The notes below the pieces were generated by a model that was not told the DNA's origin, did not search any database, and saw only the letters and a list, made by a program, of their open reading frames with translations. Both the position numbers and the translations under genes were made by a program. A stretch of DNA of 64,000 bases from CAWAND01 sp963807065 (GTDB lineage: Bacteria > Chloroflexota > Anaerolineae > Anaerolineales > E44-bin32): the NCBI GenBank assembly GCA_963807065.1, contig CAWDZQ010000003.1:620001-684000 (forward strand). The letters run 5' to 3'. Shown here one piece after another: positions 43,743-51,423 of the stretch (the stretch's first letter is position 1; the number at the start of each line of letters is the position of its first letter).

Positions 43743-45153
43743 CTAGTACCTGCGCTCGCCGACGCCGAAGATGGAGGGTGGCAGATGAATGCCGTAGGCC
43801 TCGATCTGATCCATGAACTTGGGCCGAAGGCCGGTTGGTCTCAGCCGCCCAATGACACGGCCCTCCTCAATGGCGGTCTGCTCGAAGACAAACAGATCCA
43901 TCATCGTGATGACGTCCCCCTCCATGCCCTGAACTTCGGAAATGTGGGTAACTTTGCGGGCGCCATCCCGCATCCGCTCAAGGTGGACCACCAACTGGAG
44001 GGCGGCAGAAATCTGCTCGCGTATAGCCCGCTGCGGCAGATCCATGCCGGCCATCAGGGTCATGGTCTCGATACGGGACAAGGTATCACGGGGGCTGTTG
44101 GAGTGGGCCGTGGTCATCGAGCCATCGTGGCCGGTGTTCATGGCCTGGAGCATATCCAGGGCCGCCGAATCACGGATCTCCCCGACGATGATGCGGTCGG
44201 GGCGCATTCGCAAGGAGTTCACAACCAGATTCTGAATGGTGACCTCGCCGCGACCCTCGATGTTCGGCGGGCGTTTTTCCAGGGACACCACGTGTTCCTG
44301 GCGCAGCTGAAGTTCGGCGGCATCTTCGATCGTGACGATGCGTTCATCAGAAGGGATGAACTGCGACATCACATTCAGGAAGGTGGTCTTCCCAGAGCCT
44401 GTACCGCCGGAGATGATCATGTTCACCCGCGACACGACAGACGCCTTGAGGAATTCCATGGCCTCGGCCGTCACGGTGCCGTACTCGATCAATTGCTCAA
44501 TGGTGATGGGGATCTTGGCGAACTTACGGATCGTCAGGACCGGGCCGACCAGAGAGATGGGCGGGATGATGGCATTGACGCGCGACCCATCGGGCAAGCG
44601 GGCGTCAACATAGGGACTTGAACTCGTCGATGCGCCGGCCCAACGGGGCCACGATGCGGTCGATGATTCGCATCAAGTGATCGTCGCTCTCGAATGAGGC
44701 CGGCTCTCGAAGCAGCTTGCCGGATCGCTCGATGTAGATGTTCTTGGATCCATTGACCATCACCTCGGTGATGGTCTCATCAGCCAGCAAGGGCTCGATC
44801 GGACCCAGGCCGAGGATCTCGGCCACAATCTGTTCGAACAGCCTTCGCCTTTCAGGCCGCGAAAGGACGATCTTCTCCTCAGCCAGTATGCTCTCGAAAA
44901 GTTCCTCGATCGTGCGTCGAACATCCGCCGTCTGGCTGACATCCATCGTGGGGTCGAGCTCGGAAAGGAGTTTGTTCTGGACGCGTGTCTTGAGATCGTG
45001 GTAGGTGTCGGTGCGACCGGTGCCTGGAGGCGAACTCCGCCTGGCGCTGATACCGCTCAGGCGACCCGTGCCATCCCTGCGGGATGGCACGCTTGGGCTG
45101 GCGCCACCCCCTTCGGGTGCCTGACCCTGTTCAATACGTTTGAGTAGGGACAA
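43743..45153 (-). CDS. cpaF: Tad pilus secretion ATPase CpaF/TadA (frameshifted)
   Basis: Hexameric ATPase that powers Flp pilus assembly. The N-terminal part (GLGPIEPLLADETITEVMVNGSKNIYIERSGKL) is in one frame, the ATPase core in another: ISGGTGSGKTTFLN (Walker A), IEDAAELQL, LRMRPDRIIVGEIRDSAALDMLQAMNTGHDGSMTTAHSN (Walker B and His box). The frames meet at 44621-44622; removing one T from GAGTTCAAG restores IDESSPYVDARLPDGSRVN, the conserved family sequence. Together they give about 469 residues. Translation starts at TTG 45153 with GGAGG 6 bases upstream. A perfect hairpin lies in the low-complexity N-terminal codons. Confidence 0.93.
45068..45090. repeat. perfect palindrome inside the cpaF N-terminal coding region
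   Basis: GTGCCATCCC and GGGATGGCAC, 10 bases each, around a TGC loop. It lies in codons for a Ser/Arg/Pro-rich segment before the conserved CpaF domain, so it may be an in-frame palindromic insertion or an mRNA hairpin about 65 bases after the start codon. Confidence 0.6.
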
Positions 45154-45194
45154 CGAGTACCTCCCAGCGCCCTAACACGGGCCGTGTTTTCCAG

Positions 45195-46457
45195 CTAGCG
45201 GCTGAAGAGCCTAGGTCGTTCGGTTTCCCTATCGGGCTCTTTCTCCCCGGTGCCTTCAACCAATCTTTGCCTGATTGTACCAAGAAGCTCCAGGATGTTC
45301 TTTGCAGGTACCTTACCCTTTTCACCTAACAATAATGGGATCCCTCGGTTGATAGAGGCGGTGACGATCTGTTCCTCGGCCGGAATCTCCCCGTCAACGG
45401 GCCGTTTCAGGTTTTCCGAGACAGCCTCGGCGCTGATCCCCGTCTTGCGATCGGTCTTGTTCAGTACGAAAAACACCTGTTCGCGCGGATACTCAAGCAC
45501 GCTCAGAAGATCAAACAACAGTCGCACATCCTTGATGGCCGGGATATCGGGCGTGGCCACGGCCACCAGCATATCTGCCGCATCGAGGATTGCCAGAGTG
45601 ACGTCGTCCATCACGGAACTTGTGTCGACCACGACATAGGCGAAGTTGCCCTTCATGTACTCGAGCACCTTACGAACCTGGTCGGCGCGGACTTCATCTG
45701 CCATTTCTGGGCGCGGCGGAGCGGCCAGCACCTTCAGCCCGCACTCGTGCGTCATCAACACGTCGCCGACATAATCCGAATCCAACTCGTCGGCCCGGGA
45801 GGCAAGTTCGGCAATGCTGTTCTTGACCTGCATGTTCATGAATACCGACACGTCCCCAAACTGCAGGTTGCCGTCCACCAGCACCGTTGGCGTCTCTTCC
45901 GAATTCAGGCCGATGGCCAAATTGGTGGCCAGCGTGGTGCAGCCCACTCCCCCCTTGGCGCTGTAAACGGCAAGAAGCTTGCTGTCGCGCACCGACCCAT
46001 GCCCCGATCCAGGCGCACCATGTACAGGTACCACCTGGACGGGCCTGGCAAGCTTTCGTCGTTGCTCCTTGGCCCGAACCGAAACCAGTCGAATGGTCTT
46101 GATCAGTTCATCACCGGAGGGCGGCTTGGCGATGAAGTCGCGCGCCCCAGCCAGCATGGCTCGGCGCATGTAGTCGGCCTCGCTCTGCACCGACAGCATG
46201 ACTACTTGGGCGAAGGGGACGTCTTTGAGCAGGGCCTCGGTGACGGCAATCCCGTCCATATCCGGCATGTTGATGTCCATCAGCACGACGTCCGGCTGGG
46301 TGTCGGACGCGAGCTGGAGGGCTTCTTCACCGGATCTGGCGGCACCGACGACATCGATGTCGGATTCAAACTGAAGCAGCTTGCGGATGTTCTCGCGTGT
46401 TTCTGCGATGTCGTCGACAACCAGTACCCGGACATTCTCCTCCGGGCTTTCGGGCAT
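45195..46457 (-). CDS. cpaE: Tad pilus localisation protein CpaE/TadZ (receiver-ATPase)
   Basis: A 420-residue protein with an N-terminal receiver domain and a MinD/ParA-type ATPase. The receiver is complete: VVDD (acidic pair), D61 in LMDINMPDMDG, and K111 in FIAKPP, whereas many TadZ receivers are degenerate. The ATPase has the CpaE-type Walker A KGGVGCTT (168-175) and VLVDGNLQFGDVSVF. CpaE/TadZ directs pilus machinery to its site in the cell. The ATG at 46457 has GGAGGA upstream. A second receiver-CpaE fusion is encoded at 7836. Confidence 0.93.
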   Translation of the reverse strand: MPESPEENVRVLVVDDIAETRENIRKLLQFESDIDVVGAARSGEEALQLASDTQPDVVLMDINMPDMDGIAVTEALLKDVPFAQVVMLSVQSEADYMRRAMLAGARDFIAKPPSGDELIKTIRLVSVRAKEQRRKLARPVQVVPVHGAPGSGHGSVRDSKLLAVYSAKGGVGCTTLATNLAIGLNSEETPTVLVDGNLQFGDVSVFMNMQVKNSIAELASRADELDSDYVGDVLMTHECGLKVLAAPPRPEMADEVRADQVRKVLEYMKGNFAYVVVDTSSVMDDVTLAILDAADMLVAVATPDIPAIKDVRLLFDLLSVLEYPREQVFFVLNKTDRKTGISAEAVSENLKRPVDGEIPAEEQIVTASINRGIPLLLGEKGKVPAKNILELLGTIRQRLVEGTGEKEPDRETERPRLFSR

Positions 46458-46498
46458 GGATTCCTCCGTCTACCTAAGCCAATCTCTACCCAACCATG

Positions 46499-47638
46499 CT
46501 ACGGCGAAGGTGTTGCTGAAGACTGGCCCGGCATCGTGGATTCGAGGCTCCGTTCCGGGGCCTTAAGCCTGGGTTCCAGACCGTACGGGAGCTTGGATGG
46601 AACAGCGATGTCGTAGTTGTCGATCAGGAACTGCAGAGTCACGCTGGACGTCGTATTTTCGGTCGTGTCTCCGGGGCCACGCAGCGTCAGGGTCATGTTG
46701 GCCCCGGCATTGAGAGCCCATTCCATAGCCAGGGCGTCTTGCGGCGTGACGATCAAGGAGATCAAATCTGGCGGCTTCACCACCGCTGCTACCGCCTGCT
46801 GATTGGCCGGCGCACCCGCACCTTGGTCAGGGACCGGTGTAGGTTGAGCGGATTCGGACTTGACTTCGCCAACGTGAAGCACCCTGGCGTTGGCAATCAG
46901 CCGTTGGGAGACCAATCTCGGCCGCTGGGTCTCGGCGGGATTCGGGATCAGAAACACCTGCTGACCCGTGGTCTGATCAGTTTCAACCCGGCCCAGCGGC
47001 ACCGGGCTCTGGGATTCGGCCGTCGTGCCGCCCTGGTTCTGCGTGGCTTTGTTGGCCCCCACGGCGGTCAAGATCGCCCCATCCGGGCCAACCAGAATAG
47101 CCGTAGCGTTGGGCAGGGCGGTTTGGAAATCGGGGTCAATATCGATCATCAACATGTTGACGATCACATCTACGCTGTCACCGTCCGCCAAGGCATAGCC
47201 CAGGCTCGAAAACCGATCCAGAGGCATGGTGATCGCCGTGTACCCCGGCGGGATGGCCAGTGAGGCATCCGAACCGGTGCCGAGCAAATCGCCGCTTTGC
47301 TCGGTGACCATGTTCTGTGTCACCGGCACGCCACGGGCGATATCCATCCTTGCCCGGTGGCCGACCACCTGATTCAGATCGGTGATCATCGTCTCGACGA
47401 CAAAGTCTGCTGGAAACGGGGAGAGAATCACGCCGTCTAGGGGAATGACGGCCCCGCGGGAGATATCCTGGGCCGCAATGACAATTTGGGCCTCGCCCCC
47501 AAAAGCGGGACCTTGGGTGGTTTCGGGGGATGGAGCGTTGCTGCCCCCACTGCCAAGCCGGCTGAGGACCAGGAACCCGGCCACAGCGCCGAAGAGAAGG
47601 ATCATGGCAAAGAGAATGAGAATGCGTCCGCGGCGCAT
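46499..47638 (-). CDS. cpaB: Flp pilus assembly protein CpaB/RcpC
   Basis: A 379-residue CpaB-family protein. It has an N-terminal TM anchor (ILILFAMILLFGAVAGFLVLSRL), then the SAF domain (VIAAQDISRGAVIPLDGVIL) and the RcpC/CpaB domain (IPPGYTAITMPLDRFSSLGYALADGDSVDVI). In diderms CpaB works with the CpaC secretin; here no secretin is present, suggesting a monoderm-type use in the envelope. The ATG at 47638 has GGAGG 4 bases upstream. The gene has its own promoter downstream of flp. Confidence 0.92.
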   Translation of the reverse strand: MRRGRILILFAMILLFGAVAGFLVLSRLGSGGSNAPSPETTQGPAFGGEAQIVIAAQDISRGAVIPLDGVILSPFPADFVVETMITDLNQVVGHRARMDIARGVPVTQNMVTEQSGDLLGTGSDASLAIPPGYTAITMPLDRFSSLGYALADGDSVDVIVNMLMIDIDPDFQTALPNATAILVGPDGAILTAVGANKATQNQGGTTAESQSPVPLGRVETDQTTGQQVFLIPNPAETQRPRLVSQRLIANARVLHVGEVKSESAQPTPVPDQGAGAPANQQAVAAVVKPPDLISLIVTPQDALAMEWALNAGANMTLTLRGPGDTTENTTSSVTLQFLIDNYDIAVPSKLPYGLEPRLKAPERSLESTMPGQSSATPSP

Positions 47639-47693
47639 AGTGCCTCCTTAAAACGTCGAACTCGCTATGGCTCCACTGACCACATGGCCGGTT

Positions 47694-47721
47694 ATGATAC
47701 CGTTTCCCCGGTCAAAGTCAA
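47694..47721 (-). promoter_or_regulatory. internal promoter before cpaB
   Basis: Minus strand TTGACT (47721-47716), 16-base spacer, TATCAT (47699-47694). The predicted start lies about 50 bases before cpaB and downstream of the flp hairpin, allowing assembly genes to be transcribed separately from the pilin. Confidence 0.6.
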
Positions 47722-47768
47722 GCCGATGCCTCAGCGTCCACTCGGGGCCAAGTTCGAACTCGATGCAA

Positions 47769-47793
47769 GGAGCCCTATCGCTGATAGGGCTCC
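47769..47793 (-). terminator. hairpin between flp and cpaB
   Basis: Perfect 11-base arms GGAGCCCTATC and GATAGGGCTCC with a three-base loop, 55 bases downstream of the flp stop. The following minus-strand sequence is TTGCATC, so the U-run is weak. A partial terminator or 3' stabiliser of flp mRNA is likely. Confidence 0.65.
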
Positions 47794-47847
47794 CCTGCGA
47801 TCGGCTTGGATCACTGGCGTTGCTGACGCAAGCCATGTGATGCTGAC

Positions 47848-47994
47848 CTAGATATTGTTGACGATGTTGCTAAACACATTTCCGATAGCGGGACCAAGCA
47901 GGGCCAAAATAACAATGACAACCACAGCCACCAAAACAAGAATCAGGGCGTATTCGACCAGGCCTTGTCCCTTCTCTTTCGGCATATACAGCAT
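47848..47994 (-). CDS. flp: Flp-type prepilin
   Basis: A 48-residue Flp pilin precursor, the structural subunit of the Tad pilus. The minus strand from ATG 47994 reads MLYMPKEKGQ, then GLVEYALILVLVAVVVI, then ILALLGPAIGNVFSNIVNNI and TAG. The basic leader, prepilin-peptidase cleavage region (KGQ-GLVEYAL, with the conserved glutamate) and single hydrophobic helix are textbook Flp features. GGAGG at 48003-48007 lies 8 bases before the ATG. It has a strong promoter and is separated from cpaB by a hairpin, as expected for a highly expressed subunit. The required prepilin peptidase is not encoded in this window. Confidence 0.95.
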   Translation of the reverse strand: MLYMPKEKGQGLVEYALILVLVAVVVIVILALLGPAIGNVFSNIVNNI

Positions 47995-48030
47995 CACGTC
48001 TACCTCCTTTCCTCAGGATTTGACAATCTC

Positions 48031-48060
48031 ATTATAGTGAGTTGATCCTGAGTCGGACAA
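48031..48060 (-). promoter_or_regulatory. flp promoter with overlapping inverted repeat
   Basis: Minus strand TTGTCC (48060-48055), 18-base spacer, TATAAT (48036-48031). A 7-base inverted repeat TCAGGAT/ATCCTGA (48013-48019 and 48045-48051) brackets the -10, suggesting a regulator site; the adjacent DegS/DegU-like pair is the obvious candidate. Confidence 0.65.
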
Positions 48061-48104
48061 TAGGACCTATTTCCGATGCGTGTATACGTGCAGACCCAGC
48101 CCTC

Positions 48105-49187
48105 CTAGTCTCCTGTGGGGAGTACCAGGATCGTCCGCGTGCCAGATTCGCTGCCGTCGCTGTCCAGGCTTCCGCCGAGCTGCTCCACCCGATCTCGCAG
48201 GCGTTTGAGCCCACCGGGTCGGAGATCGTCATCACGGTTGAGGTTGGACTTGTCCAGCCCCTTGCCGTTGTCCTCGACCACCGCCCGAACCTGGTGGTCG
48301 TCCATATCGAGCATTATCTTGACCTGGGTCGCTTGAGCGTGCTCGCGGACATTGGCCAGGAACTCCTGGACGGCGCGGAAGACAAGCACTTCCCTTGTGG
48401 AGGCCAGCCGTCGCTCGGTGCCGGTGATCACGCAGTTGATGTCGAGCCCCGATTTCTCCTCGAATGCCTCCGCATAGCGCCGGACGGTGGGGGCCAGCCC
48501 CAGATCGTCGAGCATCATCGGGCGGAGGTCGAAGATGAAATCGCGCACTTTGCCAAAGGTGGAGGTCGCCGAGTCTTTCAGACTTGCAAGCTCCTCGCGC
48601 GCCTTCTCCGGATCTGATTCGAAGAGGCGCATGGCGATTTCCGTCTGCAGTATGAAGTTGGACAACGCCTGCGCCGGGCCGTCATGGATTTGTCGAGAGA
48701 GCTTACGACGCTCTTCTTCTTGAGCTTCGATGATGTCTTCAATCCCTCCGGTAATGGCGTCTTCGGCGTCCCCCTGCGGATCGGTGGCTTCGATATCGGG
48801 ATTGCCTTCCAGCAGGGTCAGGGCGTCCGTCAACAGTTGAGCATGGCGTTCCAGGTGACCCTTGTCGCTTTCGAGCTTTTCCAACTGACCACGCATGGTG
48901 AATAGACGCTGCTGGGCGTCCTGGGCAGCCTCATACGCGCTGAGGATATCCTCTCGGGGGACGGTTTCAAAGGTGGATTGAATCTGGTGCAAGCGATTGG
49001 TGATGTCGGCGTTACGCTGCGCCAGTTTGTCGACCTCCCCCTGACTCTGCTCGATCAACATGTTGATTTCGGAGAGCTTGGTACGGACCTTCTCCAGCTG
49101 GGTGTGACTGGTTCCAAGAAACGCGTCGAGTGGGCTGAGCTCTTCTGCCTGGACTTCCTGATCTGCCGGTTCCGCTTGATCCACCAT
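48105..49187 (-). CDS. DegS-like cytoplasmic sensor histidine kinase
   Basis: A 360-residue soluble kinase. The first 150 residues are coiled-coil (LEKVRTKLSEINMLIEQSQGEVDKLAQRNADITNRL), resembling the DegS sensor domain. The HisKA_3 motif EEERRKLSRQIHDGPAQALSNFIL holds the phospho-acceptor histidine, and the HATPase has FRAVQEFLANVREHAQA and VVEDNGKGLD, with GGLKRLRDRVEQLGG near the end. It follows the response regulator by 12 bases. Lacking membrane segments, it senses an internal signal or partner protein. Probably controls the downstream flp-tad genes. Confidence 0.93.
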   Translation of the reverse strand: MVDQAEPADQEVQAEELSPLDAFLGTSHTQLEKVRTKLSEINMLIEQSQGEVDKLAQRNADITNRLHQIQSTFETVPREDILSAYEAAQDAQQRLFTMRGQLEKLESDKGHLERHAQLLTDALTLLEGNPDIEATDPQGDAEDAITGGIEDIIEAQEEERRKLSRQIHDGPAQALSNFILQTEIAMRLFESDPEKAREELASLKDSATSTFGKVRDFIFDLRPMMLDDLGLAPTVRRYAEAFEEKSGLDINCVITGTERRLASTREVLVFRAVQEFLANVREHAQATQVKIMLDMDDHQVRAVVEDNGKGLDKSNLNRDDDLRPGGLKRLRDRVEQLGGSLDSDGSESGTRTILVLPTGD

Positions 49188-49199
49188 ACGTCTACCGCC

Positions 49200-49892
49200 T
49201 CACTTGCGAGTGTCTTGCAATCTGACCCAACCGTGCCGTAGTGCGTAGACGGCAGCCTGGGTCCGATCTTCAACGTCGAGCTTGTGCAATATCGCCGTCA
49301 TGTGATTCTTCACCGTCTGGTGGCTGATCCCCAGCCTGGCGGCGATCTCCTTGTTGCTCATCCCCCGCGTGACATACTGGAGAATTTCCATCTCCCGCGG
49401 CGAAAGCGGAGTAAAGGCCTCGACGTCGCCCTCGAGATGCGGACGGCGGATGGTCTCCACACCCTTCGAGAGCCATTGGTCCAGGCCGTCTTTGTCGTAC
49501 ACCTGATCCCCGACGACGAAATAGCCACGGGCGACGTGCCGGATGACGTCCACCAGTTTGCCCGCGTGTACATCTTTGGAACAATAGGCTTTGGCGCCGG
49601 CGCTGAAGGCGTGCAGCACCTGCTCGACATCGTCGTAAGCCGTCAGCAGGACGATCGACGTGCTCAATCGGTCGGCGCTGAGCTGACGCGTCACTTGCAT
49701 CCCGTTCATGCTGGGGAGATTGATGTCGATGAGGGCAATCGTCGGGTTAAGGTCCCGAACCAATTGGAGAGCCTGATCCCCATCGGTACCTTCCGCCAGG
49801 ACGTCAATGTCGTCCTCTGCGTCAAGCACATTGCGGACGCCCTCTCGAAAGAGGGGATGGTCATCGACTATGACAAGCTTGATGGTTTCCAT
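49200..49892 (-). CDS. NarL/DegU-family response regulator
   Basis: A 230-residue regulator. The receiver has VDDHPLFREGV, phospho-acceptor Asp in ALIDINLPSMNGMQV, and Lys in YCSKDV; a linker of about 40 residues precedes the LuxR-type HTH (LSPREMEILQYVTRGMSNKEIAARLGISHQTVKNHM). It is the cognate partner of the DegS-like kinase and first gene of the pilus transcript. ATG 49892 is chosen; GTG 49904 in frame is an alternative. Confidence 0.93.
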   Translation of the reverse strand: METIKLVIVDDHPLFREGVRNVLDAEDDIDVLAEGTDGDQALQLVRDLNPTIALIDINLPSMNGMQVTRQLSADRLSTSIVLLTAYDDVEQVLHAFSAGAKAYCSKDVHAGKLVDVIRHVARGYFVVGDQVYDKDGLDQWLSKGVETIRRPHLEGDVEAFTPLSPREMEILQYVTRGMSNKEIAARLGISHQTVKNHMTAILHKLDVEDRTQAAVYALRHGWVRLQDTRK

Positions 49893-49922
49893 CGGTCGCC
49901 CCACGCTCTAGACAATGCCGCG

Positions 49923-49950
49923 AGTATAGCACAGCCGTTCCCACGGGCAA
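49923..49950 (-). promoter_or_regulatory. promoter for the degU/degS-like pair
   Basis: Minus strand TTGCCC (49950-49945), 16-base spacer, TATACT (49928-49923), giving a short leader before the regulator gene. Confidence 0.6.
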
Positions 49951-49954
49951 CCAA

Positions 49955-51423
49955 TCAGGGCCAGCGGTAGACGGCCATGTTTTCCCCGCCCAGTTCTGGG
50001 CTGAAAGGCGCCCCACTCTGGTAAATCGGGGTCAAACCCTCAATCAAATCCGGGTACCAATCCGGGAATGTCATGAGATAGTCAGCCCCCCTCGCATCGA
50101 GATAGGTTTGCAGTTCACCCTGGTCGCGAATGAAAGGGATCACTTCTGGATTGACCAGTCCCGCCAAGTCTAGGATCGGCCGTCCCCCGAAGTAGCCCAG
50201 CGCGCCGATGTCGTGGGCGGCAATCACATCCCCCGCGTCCGTGTGCCCGCGGACCCAAAGCGAAGTCTGGACCATCTCGCTGTTGATAACGGCCACATCG
50301 CGGCGTAGGCCCCACTTCCGATCCACCAGAAGATTGCCGTGATGGCCAGCCAGGTGGACAGCCACACACGGGAGGCGACCCTTCGCCAGCCCACCCCGCT
50401 CTTGAGATCGATCCAGCCGAGACAGCCCAGCAATCCAAGTGCTATCCAGACCGGTACCGTTGGCATGGCGTACCTGCCATGCTGATATGTCACTGGAAGT
50501 CGCACGGCATAAGCGGCCAGATACGCCAACGCCCAGACAAGCGGCGCAAACTCGGTCCAGCGGTGAGCGCGCGCCCTCGAAACCGCCCACAGAACCAGCC
50601 CCGGCAAGAGCACGGCCGCCGGGCCGATCCAGGGTTGCACGAGCTCTCGCCCAAACCTTGACAGGAGGGGCGCCTGGCGCAGCACTGCATACTCAGCCTG
50701 CTTGGCATAGAACGTGTTGGGCCAAATCTGGCCGGCGAGGGCGTAGTTGAATCCCAAGTAGGGCACGACCAGGACGGCGGCTCCCAACGCAAAGGCGCCC
50801 AGGCGCTCGGCCGAACTGCGCACCCCTCCGCCTCCCAGCAAGACCAGCCAGGCGTAGGCGATGCCCAGCGTCAACCCGTCGGGGCGAATCCATACCATCA
50901 AGCCCACCACAGCACCCCAAAGCAGCCCCCGCTCCGGCTGGCGCTGCATTCCGCACAGGATCGAGAGGCATGCCCCCGCCAAGATCAACGTTTCCATTCC
51001 CGAGAGCGCGGCCCACACGAGATGCCATTCGAAGACCACCCCGGCGGCGGCGAGCCAAAACCAGTTCGAGGACCGGGCGGAACCTTGGACGGACCACAAA
51101 CCACTGACCCAGGCCGTCAGTGCGAGCACTATCATTCCCAGGATGGCCGACCAGATCCAAGGCGCTATCCCCAGAATCAGGCCTGGCGATTCCAACACAG
51201 CCCATAGCGGCGAGGTCGAGCCTGCGCTGGGTTGGTTGGGAACAAAGGCCCACTGGCCCAACTGGACCAGGTTGCGCGCGTAGGTCTGATGAATCCAGGC
51301 GTCGTCGAGAGGGAACCCGCCCCCCGCCAGACGAAGGCTGGCGACAAGGTAGCCTCCCAGCGCTACCCCTGCCACAAGTAGGACGACGGCCAGCTTGCCC
51401 CGCCTCCCAATCCCCGCTCTCAC
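49955..51423 (-). CDS. GT-C-type membrane glycosyltransferase (frameshifted)
   Basis: Polytopic membrane protein of about 489 residues. The first extracytoplasmic loop holds the acidic motif FPLDDAWIHQTYARN followed by GSTSPLW, features of lipid-phosphate-sugar-dependent GT-C enzymes. Many TM helices follow, and the C-terminal soluble part has AHDIGALGYFGGRPILDLAGLVNPE, which matches the end of the protein at 61525. The frame breaks at 50299-50300: adding one base in GCCGC(N)GATGTG rejoins GAYAA to DVAVINSEMVQ. The GTG at 51423 overlaps the previous gene's stop (GTGA). Acceptor and donor are unknown. Confidence 0.82.

Noticed and set aside
47648..47836. Possible 62-residue gene between flp and cpaB
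   Set aside because: It spans the hairpin and the cpaB promoter and resembles nothing; better read as regulatory spacer.
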